Made by a program: the position numbers and the translations under genes. A stretch of DNA of 64,000 bases, taken from assembly GCF_900108345.1 (NCBI RefSeq), contig NZ_FNVV01000014.1:1-64000 (forward strand), read 5' to 3'. Within the stretch, counting starts at the first letter, position 1; every line of letters begins with the position of its first letter. Positions 8,501-16,300 of this stretch are shown piece after piece. The DNA comes from Bacteroides ndongoniae. GTDB taxonomy: Bacteria > Bacteroidota > Bacteroidia > Bacteroidales > Bacteroidaceae. The notes below the pieces were generated by a model. The model was given only the letters and a program-made list of their open reading frames with translations, did no database searches and had not been told where the DNA came from.

Positions 8501-8726
8501 TGTCTCTTTAGATGAAATGCAAAGTCGTATAAAAGTTTTAGATAATATAGGGTATTTAGAGGCTGATTTGCGTAGACGTGTTGATGACGCGTTTAGAGGT
8601 AAGGATACAGATATTAGAGCTGTGGGTACTTATGGAGTCCATGTTCCACAAAATGTATTTCCTGCGAGTGGATTTGGTGATTTTATAGAAAAATTGAAAC
8701 GTTACTTTCAAACATCTATTTCATGA
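5568..8726 (+). CDS. large GHKL ATPase with C-terminal DUF3883/PD-(D/E)XK-like domain
   Basis: A 1052-residue protein from the ATG at 5568, after 17 unlikely codons in the open frame. The N-terminus is a sacsin/HSP90-like GHKL ATPase: RAIWELFQNAGD holds the N-box E52/N56, AHKGKSF (about 78-84) replaces the usual DxGxG, and VGQYGTGFLATH (107-118) is the lid glycine box. The long middle (about 200-850) matches nothing I know. The C-terminus has GGQDLIL (D916) and YYIEIKSRW (E930, K932), the D...ExK core seen in DUF3883 and restriction-type folds. Proteins of this layout occur in defence islands. It stands alone with its own leader and is very AT-rich. The ATPase could gate a nuclease, which is inference. 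Confidence 0.78.
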   Translation: MSNNILTEEQLENKKKEARDSEIRQNLKSHCTKIRDGIQKNGTASAHRAIWELFQNAGDLSECAEIKMTIEKNAFIFAHKGKSFTYDSLCSLVKQVSSEEKESDDTVGQYGTGFLATHTFGLKIIINGSMCINQDPPVYVDIDNFKIDRTNFNNIPAFIGDMFIQIEAVNALMDAPQTNQPREWTELIYSLNEERLLKVQNAIDESIKLMPYVLTFNDNIGSCCIEDKNRDFVIKFSKEKLPTSTNDLHLARIWISKNSDSPNPFDCYYLQLHDGESRIILPLESENIVRPIQNIPHLFVHFPLIGSEYLNVSFIFHSHKFTPEEARDNIIVPKNNDAVKDIAERNSKILEEMTHYLWAFLETHVEHWKGTMNMAALPIKDSGYTESETEEFYKDLKKKWVNEFIKLKIIDIEGIRYAMKDEVHPLVLEPNLVEFFSDEENVEYLPTLYTYAKSVALIPIQSELLKWSKIIAEWNLPDNTFYLKIEDIVAYISKNNDDGILLHSMLEMLVKSGYDAFFTDYALLPNRNNELRKREELRDAISITEDLYILVSALDPTICKKFVNTKFADIVKLSPYTRSNLRDELNSSVNAEKNAIHWNEGNLLSADFEYNLIRLCSAFTTQNGDSKRNRIMPIICSFEDLEYKELYIPAWKDDDKSLDIYRQIFITLVENQMRKISTKSTEWVKINFEALSSFVDAARGDDFKNFCTQYAIYPDMNLNLHVPNDLKRDVDLNEDLFKLYLEVFGEDLHDKCVHPDFEKYCDCFNNDEFQNTAHSIAKEIQNKLSGDKYSNVIVLDIIELTEKEGIVGKSWQSLFGDIYNQRESIRYNLGTATERSAINRMMKRRNPNLLEQMADISEREDADQIVLRVQDAIAESEHEAYIKMLGDFVESHIQYYIKSALSDIGVSVENEQGGQDLILSKEGYTNYYIEIKSRWVDKESVVMSQQQFQKAVDNPDNYALISAQMWTFDQNRVQRKENVSLDEMQSRIKVLDNIGYLEADLRRRVDDAFRGKDTDIRAVGTYGVHVPQNVFPASGFGDFIEKLKRYFQTSIS

Positions 8727-8942
8727 TATGCAGAAAATGTAAGAATCTCACTATATTTGTGCTCTGTAAAATAAATAATATGTTGCTTATGTAGTTAAAA
8801 ATGCTTAATATGCGCATATAAATATACGTTTATTCAAGAGAAACGAGCTTTTCATAACAATACTTGTTTTGAAAACTCTTAAAATCCTTTTTATGTAGCC
8901 TCCTATAATGGCACATGTAATTGCGAAATAAAAACGATTTTT

Positions 8943-11132
8943 ATGTCAAAAGAAAAATATCCGATAAAGGCTACGAGTTACATCATAAATTTACTTGGTG
9001 ATGAACTCATTGGAAGTGACAGTCTTGCGATTTTTGAGTTAGTTAAGAATGCTTATGATGCGGATGCAACATTAGTTACCATATCATTTAATGATTTGGA
9101 TTCTCCTAATCGTAATATAGTTATTGAAGATAATGGAATAGGAATGACTTCTTCTGTAATTCAGAAAGTTTGGCTGACTATTGGAACTGACTATAAAAAA
9201 AAACAAGCGAAAATTAGCAAAAAGTTTCATCGTATTTCATTAGGGAATAAAGGTGTAGGGCGTTTAGCCGTGCATCGACTGGCCGATGAAATATTTCTAG
9301 AATCGCAATCTGAAGGAGATTTATTTGGCTCAAGTTTGCATATAAATTGGAAGGAGCTTATTCAATCAGAAGAATATATTGAAGATCTTTCAGTAGAGGT
9401 AGAAGATGGCATTTCAAAAGAATTCCCAGACAAGCATGGAACCAGAATAACATTAACAAGCCTAAAAACGAAAAGGTGGACGAAAGCTATTCTTAAAGAA
9501 CTGGCGCGAAAGATTGTATCAATTAAAAATCCTTTTTGTGATCTTGATTCATTTGAGATTAAATTAATTTCAAATGAACAAGAAAAACAACATTGGTTAG
9601 ATGAGGTTCAATCTCCCGTTTGGATTTTGAATAATAGTTTATATAATTTTGCCTTTAAGATTGAGCCCTCAACACAAAATGAATTTGCTTCTTTTCATTG
9701 GAAATATTCATTTAATCCAATTAATTTTCCTGGTAATAGTGGAATAATCACTGAATCTAAGGAGTCATCTGATGATACACGTTTAATACTGAGGGCGGAT
9801 GTGTTTGATGAACAAGTCGACCAGAATGGAGAAAGAGGTCGACATATCCTTCAAAACAAAGATTTGATTGGTATTGGACCTATTTCCGGAGTCTTCCATG
9901 TATTTAATCAAAATGGGCGAATTTTGGATCTAACTTTCGGAGCCGGAAAACGTTCTGCAATAAAAGATTTTATTAAGGATAATTGTGGCGTTAAAATATT
10001 TAGGGATAATATTCGTGTATACAATTATGGCGAACCGTCTGATGATTGGCTTGATTTGGAATTGGCTAAAATTCAGAAAATCGGAGATCATTTTAGTAAG
10101 AAAGTTACAATAGGGGCTATTTTCCTTAGTTTGGAACAAAGTGAGGATGCTTTAAAAGAAAAAACGAATAGAGAAGGTTTTACAGATAATGAAGCATACC
10201 GGTTGTTAAAGTCCATTGTACAAGAAACATTTGCGGTTTTTGAGAGAACAGCCATATCTAATCGAGATGCAATCGAAGCTTTCATAAAAAATACATCAGT
10301 AGTAAGAAGAGTAGGATTCTCAACAACTATCCAAGAATTAGAGGCTGAATTAACTAAACGAGGACTTCAGCAAGAACTCTCACCTTTACTGAAAAAGGTT
10401 GAGAAGGATTATAATGATATGAGAGATGTCATGTTGAATTCGGGAATGAGTGGACTTAATTTAAGCCTTATTTTTCATGAGATTGAACGAGAAATTCGAA
10501 ATCTGAATCAAAGCTTAAGTTTGGATGAAATCGACTCTTCTGGTTTAAAACATCGAGTAAAATCTCTTCTTTTACTCATTGAAAACTTTGCTCCAATCGT
10601 TAAACAGAATAAGAAATTAAAATTAAAGGCATCTCAATTAATAGAACGTGCGAAACAAATTCATGAAACTCGATTCAAGTATCATGAGATAATTTTTTCA
10701 TCTCCAGTTTTAACTGGGGATGATGATGATTTCAATATAGTTGGTCCTGGTAATTTATTATTGAGTGCGTTGTCTAATATCATAGATAACTCCATCTATT
10801 GGGTTAAGATTAATTCTGAACTACGGAAAGATCCTCAATATCGTAAAGCTATATATGTTGGAACAGATATTAATTCTTTTGATGGTCCAGCAATTATGAT
10901 TGCTGATACTGGAACCGGTTTTCAAATGGATCCAGAAGACATGATTCTTCCTTTTCGAACAATGAGGCCTGAAGGTATGGGATTGGGGCTTTATTATGTG
11001 AATTTAGTAATGGAAACAATCGGAGGAAAATTATTGTTTCCCGATCGAAATGACTATAATATACCATCTGTATATGATGGAGCTTTTGTAGTTTTGGTTT
11101 TTCCTAAAATAGAAAACAATGATAGAAAATAA
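8943..11132 (+). CDS. two-headed GHKL protein: HSP90-like N-terminus, histidine-kinase-like C-terminus
   Basis: A 729-residue protein. The N-terminal ATPase resembles HSP90/MORC: LAIFELVKNAYDADA (E32, N36, D39), EDNGIGM (62-68), LGNKGVGRLAVHRLAD (100-115). A middle region (about 200-420) and a helical stretch (420-600) follow. The helical part includes IFHEIEREIRNL, where H512 lies in a setting like a kinase dimerisation/phosphoacceptor helix. The C-terminus is a HATPase_c domain with SNIIDNSIYW (N-box), IADTGTGF (G1) and GMGLGLYYVN (G2). No membrane segment or sensor domain is visible. The next gene overlaps it by 14 nt and encodes a receiver-like protein, so the pair may form a cytoplasmic phospho-signalling unit. 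Phosphotransfer has not been shown. Confidence 0.75.
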   Translation: MSKEKYPIKATSYIINLLGDELIGSDSLAIFELVKNAYDADATLVTISFNDLDSPNRNIVIEDNGIGMTSSVIQKVWLTIGTDYKKKQAKISKKFHRISLGNKGVGRLAVHRLADEIFLESQSEGDLFGSSLHINWKELIQSEEYIEDLSVEVEDGISKEFPDKHGTRITLTSLKTKRWTKAILKELARKIVSIKNPFCDLDSFEIKLISNEQEKQHWLDEVQSPVWILNNSLYNFAFKIEPSTQNEFASFHWKYSFNPINFPGNSGIITESKESSDDTRLILRADVFDEQVDQNGERGRHILQNKDLIGIGPISGVFHVFNQNGRILDLTFGAGKRSAIKDFIKDNCGVKIFRDNIRVYNYGEPSDDWLDLELAKIQKIGDHFSKKVTIGAIFLSLEQSEDALKEKTNREGFTDNEAYRLLKSIVQETFAVFERTAISNRDAIEAFIKNTSVVRRVGFSTTIQELEAELTKRGLQQELSPLLKKVEKDYNDMRDVMLNSGMSGLNLSLIFHEIEREIRNLNQSLSLDEIDSSGLKHRVKSLLLLIENFAPIVKQNKKLKLKASQLIERAKQIHETRFKYHEIIFSSPVLTGDDDDFNIVGPGNLLLSALSNIIDNSIYWVKINSELRKDPQYRKAIYVGTDINSFDGPAIMIADTGTGFQMDPEDMILPFRTMRPEGMGLGLYYVNLVMETIGGKLLFPDRNDYNIPSVYDGAFVVLVFPKIENNDRK

Positions 11133-12420
11133 TAGAATAATAATAGTGGATGATGCTGACGAAGATCTGCAAAAATTGAGTGATGTTTTTCATAAGTATG
11201 GAATTGGATGTAAAACATTCAGATATGATGGATTCAATTTTCCAGATACACCTTTGAAGGGAGTTCGCTTTGCTTTTTTTGATATTCATTTGGCTCAAAG
11301 TCCTGAGAATAAAACTATATTCTCAACATTAAAAGATGCTATATCTAAATATATATCAAAAGAAAATGGTAAATATGTATTGATATTTTGGTCAAATCGA
11401 ACAGAATTGATTCAAGACTTTATTGAGTTTATAAATAGAACTGATGATGAATTTAAAGAAAAATTAAAACCAATAGCTCTCGAGATATTGGATAAGAATG
11501 AGTTCATTAATTCTGATTCAGATTTGGAAACAAAATTGAATGCTATTCTGTCTAATGATATTGTGGAGTGTCTGATAAAATTTGATGAAGCCGTTTTATT
11601 AGCGGCAACACAAACTTTAGACAATATATTATCAATAATTCCCTTTACGGATCAATGGGGTAAGACTGATCAGTTCAGCAGTGATTGTAAGGCTGTTTTT
11701 TCCAAAATAGCTGAAGCCTCCTATGGGTTTACGCAAGCTCAAAAAAATCCGGATGCTGCAATTAAAGAAGCTATTACACCTGTTTTTGAAAGCATTTTAA
11801 AACAAAACAATGACTCGTGTTGGAAAAAATTCTTAACACCGTTGAGAGATGCTAAGAATTCTTCTGAATTAAAATTCCCGATGTCTGTTTCTACAGCAAA
11901 GTTGAATTCAATATTTCACATTGATAGTTATAATATAGATCATCGCTTAAAAACAGAGCGTGGCGCTGTTTGTCCAATTACTCAAGAGAGTATTAAAGAT
12001 GTATTTAGTAATATCTTTAAAATTGAATATCATGAATGGATTGAATCTACTTTTAAATTTAAGAAAGGTACTAATATAGAGGAACTAATAAGTACATCAT
12101 GCCCCATACTTATAGAATTCAGTGCATCTTGTGATTTTTCTCAAAATAAAAAAAGAACTGAAAAATATTTATTGGGAGTTATAATAGATGCAAAACATAA
12201 AATAAGTCCTGCGGGGGAATATACCCTAATATTACCACCTTTAGAATACTCTGGACGGGACATTTTAATAGGACTTAATTTAAATTATAACTTTATCGAT
12301 AATGCAATGTTTGCAAGTATGGATAATCCCATATTTCTCATTCGAAAAGAGATGATGGATATGATTGGGAACAAATATGCTAGTCATATTTCGCGAATCG
12401 GAATAACATCATTTCAATAA
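11119..12420 (+). CDS. receiver-like protein paired with the two-headed GHKL kinase
   Basis: A 433-residue protein. The first ~120 residues look like a response-regulator receiver: RIIIVDDADEDLQ supplies the acidic pair D11/D12, and FAFFDIHL places D55 where the phosphoacceptor aspartate belongs. YVLIFWSNRTE has the strand-end residue normally Thr/Ser. Everything after about 130 matches no output domain I know; no HTH, GGDEF or nuclease motif is visible. Its start overlaps the kinase gene by 14 nt, which points to translational coupling. The C-terminal part is probably the effector. It ends at a hairpin shared with the converging restriction-like operon. Confidence 0.65.
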   Translation: MIENNRIIIVDDADEDLQKLSDVFHKYGIGCKTFRYDGFNFPDTPLKGVRFAFFDIHLAQSPENKTIFSTLKDAISKYISKENGKYVLIFWSNRTELIQDFIEFINRTDDEFKEKLKPIALEILDKNEFINSDSDLETKLNAILSNDIVECLIKFDEAVLLAATQTLDNILSIIPFTDQWGKTDQFSSDCKAVFSKIAEASYGFTQAQKNPDAAIKEAITPVFESILKQNNDSCWKKFLTPLRDAKNSSELKFPMSVSTAKLNSIFHIDSYNIDHRLKTERGAVCPITQESIKDVFSNIFKIEYHEWIESTFKFKKGTNIEELISTSCPILIEFSASCDFSQNKKRTEKYLLGVIIDAKHKISPAGEYTLILPPLEYSGRDILIGLNLNYNFIDNAMFASMDNPIFLIRKEMMDMIGNKYASHISRIGITSFQ

Positions 12421-12433
12421 TAGGGAAGGTAAA

Positions 12434-12463
12434 GTGTCCGGCTCGCTATGGTGAACCGGACAC
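12434..12463. terminator. hairpin between converging operons
   Basis: GTGTCCGG at 12434-12441 pairs with CCGGACAC at 12456-12463. It lies between the rightward receiver-like gene (stop 12420) and the leftward vsr gene (stop 12482), so it can serve both. No strong T-run follows. Confidence 0.55.
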
Positions 12464-12481
12464 AAAATGAACTAAGTATAA

Positions 12482-12925
12482 TCAAAGGTGACCCATTAGA
12501 TTAGAATCTTGTGAACGAATATCTAGGGATAAACGCTCTATTAGAATTGAGAAATCCTTTTCATGTCTAAGCTCGCATTCCCAAACGATAATAACCTTCC
12601 AGCCTGATTCTTCAAGTTTGTGTTTTGTGATTACATCCCGTTCTCGGTTACTTGATATTTTGTTAATCCAGAATTCCGTATTGCTTTTGGGAGTATATGC
12701 ATATTTACAACCAGGATGTCCGTGCCAGAAACATCCATGAACGAAAATTACAGTTTTGTATCGTGGCAGAACTATATCCGGTTTTCCTAGAAGACTTTTG
12801 ACATTGACACGATAGCGAAATCCGCGGGCAAAAAGAGCCTTGCGGAGCATAATTTCCGGTTTCGTACCCTTATTTCTGATTCGGGACATGACTTCAGATC
12901 TTTTCTCTCGGCTCCAAATATCCAT
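12482..12925 (-). CDS. vsr: very-short-patch repair endonuclease (Vsr)
   Basis: A 147-residue protein from the ATG at 12925, which begins MDIWSREKRSEVMSRI like other Vsr proteins and lies 9 nt after the AIPR stop; the longer frame reads into that gene. Conserved Vsr features: GKPDIVLP with the catalytic aspartate, then VHGCFWHGHPGC with the histidine/cysteine zinc-site residues, and FWINKISSNRERD. Vsr nicks DNA 5' of the T in T:G mismatches made by deamination of 5-methylcytosine. Its place at the end of an operon headed by a cytosine methyltransferase fits that job. It is the last of seven leftward genes. Confidence 0.92.
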   Translation of the reverse strand: MDIWSREKRSEVMSRIRNKGTKPEIMLRKALFARGFRYRVNVKSLLGKPDIVLPRYKTVIFVHGCFWHGHPGCKYAYTPKSNTEFWINKISSNRERDVITKHKLEESGWKVIIVWECELRHEKDFSILIERLSLDIRSQDSNLMGHL

Positions 12926-12933
12926 ATCAATCG

Positions 12934-15297
12934 TCAATTTGAAAATCCAGCCTTCCTTAACTTCTGCAAATTGAAATAGAAGGCATACTTCATCCTGTCT
13001 GTCAATGGTTTTATTCCATCGGCGACATCCTTCATGGCTTTCCATTTCCAATCTTCAAGGATTCGCCGTCGTTTGTCCCATTCCACCATTTTTTTGATTA
13101 GTTCCAACGTAATTTCATCGCGACAGTCTACTTGGTTGGATATGGCATTTGCGCTTTCGCTTGCTTTTATACGATCCAATTCCGCCAAATTATCCGCTTC
13201 CTCAAGAAGTTCTGGGTTATGTTGCCAGACATTTTCATAAATCAGATATCCTCTGGAGATATCATTGTCGTTCAGTTTACGATTATTCTTGATTTTATAT
13301 GCAATATCACTTGCCATAGAAGTTAAGGTCGGCTGCAGCATTTCCGTATCACGTCCCCACGCCTCTATCTTCTTCCAGAGGGAAAAAGGGATGGCCCGTA
13401 TGATATCCTCCTTATGCCGTTTCTCCAACTCTTCATCTTCACCATCGTTTTTGTGGTTGCGTTTGGGAGGATTCTTCTCATCAATAAAATCTTGTTGTAT
13501 CTCATCGAGATCATAGGTCCAATTATTTAAACGAACTTTTAACCAGCACTCTTCTTTTTTTGCCCATTCGATATAGTGAGAAACAGGGGATTCTCTAAGA
13601 ATAAACTCGTTGACTTGTTTCATCAAATCATATATAAAATCCGACAATGCCGGCGATATCGATTGGTTTTTCCAGATCCGATACAAATCCAATTGTCCCT
13701 CTGTAATGATATTCAAGAGAGACAAGGTATACGGAACGACAACTTGTTTCAATTCACCAATATGATTTCCTGAAAGTTTGGTTCCATAACGTTTGTCTGC
13801 GGTCTTGAAGAGAATTGCCTTGGCTATTGTGTCCTCAAACCATGCGACATCAATATGTTTGGCATCCGGAAGATTATAGTTTATGAAACGTGCATAGTTC
13901 TTTTCATTTCCCCGAACGACGATATGAGGCCCAACAGCCAGATTTTTGCCATTATAAATCTCCTGCCAAGCATTGACATATTTGGCAAGTTCTACTTTCG
14001 TCACAACCTGCTTCTTTGGATATTTTAGATCAAAAGCCTTTTGTCGGGATTTGGTAAAGCCTTCCTTGGCTCGTAAGGTCTTGTATTGTCCACGAGCCCG
14101 TTCAAAGAACCACACTGTCTGTAAATTGTTGGTCGGAGTTGCGGGAGCAAATACGTATCTTGAGATTCGTTCGATTTCTACAAGAGCCGGATTGTTGGCC
14201 GAGAAGTCAGCATCATTGACTTTGTTCTGAGTATTGGCATAGCGCGATATACGTGAAACAATTTCCGCGTACTGATCCTTGTCCTTGATGACGGACAGTT
14301 TTACTTGGACTTGAATTTGGGAAATGTCAGCCTTATCCTTTTTTGCTGTATTATAGATGGAAGCTGTCGTCTGACCTCCATTGACAATCTGGAGATTACT
14401 GATGTGTCTGATGAAATGTTTTGTCTCATCCAGTTCAATATGATCAGCAGTTGCAGCAATACCGTTGTTATATGCCAGAAACATGTGAGGCTCATTCTTG
14501 ATGGTTTCACGTATTCCCTTATTGATTTTTCCCGTAAACTGAAGAAACGAACGCACGTTCTGTTCAAGTAAACGAGCACCATAGCATTCATAAAGTTTGG
14601 CTAAACATTCTCCAGACATAATGGCAACATATGCTTCATAATCCGAATTGCTCAGATTGGCAGCAAGACATGGAATTTCATATTTGTGTCCGTCAAGGTT
14701 CTCAAAATCCAACTCTATGGGAACTCCAGCTTGTTCGGAAATCTTATAAAGGAACTCTATGTCTATAACTTTGTAGTAGATGTTGTATCCGCAAATGGTC
14801 TGGCTGGCTGGCAGTTCTCCCTTGTACACGCCGTTCGTCAGGATGAAGGCATTTACGCGAATCAAATTGTTACGCAGTTCCGCATAATTGGCCAGCGTAT
14901 TTGCGAATTCAAAGATTTCGGAAGATTCTGCAACTTCATTTACATAATCGTTGTATACGGCTCGGCGAAAAAAATTCGTTATCATTTTGGCAGCTGTATC
15001 TATCTCTCCTTTGGATATTGTCCGAGCTTCCATGGTGTTTGCGTAGAGGGTAATAAAAAGATCTACGGTTTCGTAATTGTCCGAGATTGCATACCCGTTT
15101 ATCTTATGCTGGCCTTTTTTTCTCAAATCACGTTCGTCATAAGCGACCGAAACATTTTCCGTTTCAGCAGCATCAGCCAGCATATCCAAGCATATTCGAG
15201 TAAATATCTGCTCTTGAGTGTTGCCCTCTTCATCACCAGACTGCATGGCAACAACGTCTTGCATCAATGACTGATAAAACTTCTCAATCTCTTTCAT
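12934..15297 (-). CDS. AIPR family (abortive infection phage resistance) protein
   Basis: A 787-residue protein from the ATG at 15297; the longer frame adds 11 codons that overlap the upstream gene further. The AIPR signature is clear: MFLAYNNGIAATADHIEL, then LQIVNGGQTTASIYNT, then VSRISRYANTQNKVNDADFS. AIPR proteins are named after a lactococcal abortive-infection gene and occur beside restriction-like operons. Their biochemical activity is not settled. Here the start overlaps the end of the DUF4420 gene by 14 nt and the stop is 9 nt from vsr, so it is an integral part of the operon. The C-terminal ~200 residues are charged and helical. Confidence 0.88.
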   Translation of the reverse strand: MKEIEKFYQSLMQDVVAMQSGDEEGNTQEQIFTRICLDMLADAAETENVSVAYDERDLRKKGQHKINGYAISDNYETVDLFITLYANTMEARTISKGEIDTAAKMITNFFRRAVYNDYVNEVAESSEIFEFANTLANYAELRNNLIRVNAFILTNGVYKGELPASQTICGYNIYYKVIDIEFLYKISEQAGVPIELDFENLDGHKYEIPCLAANLSNSDYEAYVAIMSGECLAKLYECYGARLLEQNVRSFLQFTGKINKGIRETIKNEPHMFLAYNNGIAATADHIELDETKHFIRHISNLQIVNGGQTTASIYNTAKKDKADISQIQVQVKLSVIKDKDQYAEIVSRISRYANTQNKVNDADFSANNPALVEIERISRYVFAPATPTNNLQTVWFFERARGQYKTLRAKEGFTKSRQKAFDLKYPKKQVVTKVELAKYVNAWQEIYNGKNLAVGPHIVVRGNEKNYARFINYNLPDAKHIDVAWFEDTIAKAILFKTADKRYGTKLSGNHIGELKQVVVPYTLSLLNIITEGQLDLYRIWKNQSISPALSDFIYDLMKQVNEFILRESPVSHYIEWAKKEECWLKVRLNNWTYDLDEIQQDFIDEKNPPKRNHKNDGEDEELEKRHKEDIIRAIPFSLWKKIEAWGRDTEMLQPTLTSMASDIAYKIKNNRKLNDNDISRGYLIYENVWQHNPELLEEADNLAELDRIKASESANAISNQVDCRDEITLELIKKMVEWDKRRRILEDWKWKAMKDVADGIKPLTDRMKYAFYFNLQKLRKAGFSN

Positions 15298-16300
15298 GGC
15301 CAATTGTATTTTTAAAGAGTTCCGTATCATTTACCTCATATTCTTTGCAAGCGGACGTATTGATAGTATATGTAACATTGCTGACTCCAGTGCGTAGCTC
15401 TTGCTCCACTATTCTAGGGAAATTTCCTGATATGCGATAAGTCTGTTCACTGCGAATCCTATAACAACGATCCTGATACAAGGAGGCATGTTCATTAAAA
15501 TATCCTGCATGTGTCAAACAGGAATTGAAATTGTGTAATGCAATCGCGTCGTCCGATAACATTTTTCTCAGATCCTCAACTTCCTTATTTAATGTCTGTC
15601 CATTTTTTCTAGAGACTTCAACGGAAAGATGATATAGAAACAGTCTGTTAATTAACGTACTATCCAATTGGCGTTCACCATTGATGATAAGTCGGTCTGA
15701 GCTGTTTGTTGCCGTAGTCTTTACTTCTATAGCCCAATCTTCACCTTGGAAGTCTCTCATGGCTTTGTCGCAGCCAACCCAGAAACTAACAATATCCGTC
15801 TTGTTGATAGCATTTCGGCGCAACATGCGAGACAAAAGATGAAGTTCACCATACAAGCCTTGTTGTTCACTTGGTGTAAGACCGGATGCGAGGCCACGAT
15901 CAAACAAGGTTCTCCACTTTTCAAGTTGATTTAAGACAATACGAATGGCCGTATCTTCAGATACCTCTCTTGTTACGGCACTTACTAAATCTGAACATAA
16001 TGTTGCAAATACTCCCAGACAATCCGTATGAAGCAGTTGGATTAGCAACAAGTTTTTGTACTCAAAACTTTTGTCTGACATCTGCTGAATTTTAAGTTCT
16101 TTTAGACTCCTAAATTGTTCGACAGGGATAGTCAGATCTTTGTTATAAGAGAATGCAATACCAAACAGATTATCTGGGTATCGATATGTTCCGTATATGC
16201 ACAGAGGAGATTCAATTGGAACTCTGCGTTTGGTGAGTCCAACTTCTTCTCCCATGCTCAGATTATCCCATATATCTATTATAGAATTACTATTCATCAT
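15284..16300 (-). CDS. PD-(D/E)XK motif protein (DUF4420)
   Basis: A 338-residue protein from the ATG at 16300 (a second ATG follows at 16297). The nuclease fold of the DUF4420 family is visible in order: SEQQGLYGELHLL (leading glutamate), KAMRDFQGEDWAIEVKTTA, which gives the D...ExK catalytic set. It probably cuts DNA in the restriction-like system. The start overlaps the Z1 helicase end by 11 nt and its end overlaps AIPR by 14 nt, so these proteins are likely made together. No membrane or DNA-binding HTH domain is seen. Confidence 0.88.
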   Translation of the reverse strand: MMNSNSIIDIWDNLSMGEEVGLTKRRVPIESPLCIYGTYRYPDNLFGIAFSYNKDLTIPVEQFRSLKELKIQQMSDKSFEYKNLLLIQLLHTDCLGVFATLCSDLVSAVTREVSEDTAIRIVLNQLEKWRTLFDRGLASGLTPSEQQGLYGELHLLSRMLRRNAINKTDIVSFWVGCDKAMRDFQGEDWAIEVKTTATNSSDRLIINGERQLDSTLINRLFLYHLSVEVSRKNGQTLNKEVEDLRKMLSDDAIALHNFNSCLTHAGYFNEHASLYQDRCYRIRSEQTYRISGNFPRIVEQELRTGVSNVTYTINTSACKEYEVNDTELFKNTIGHERD

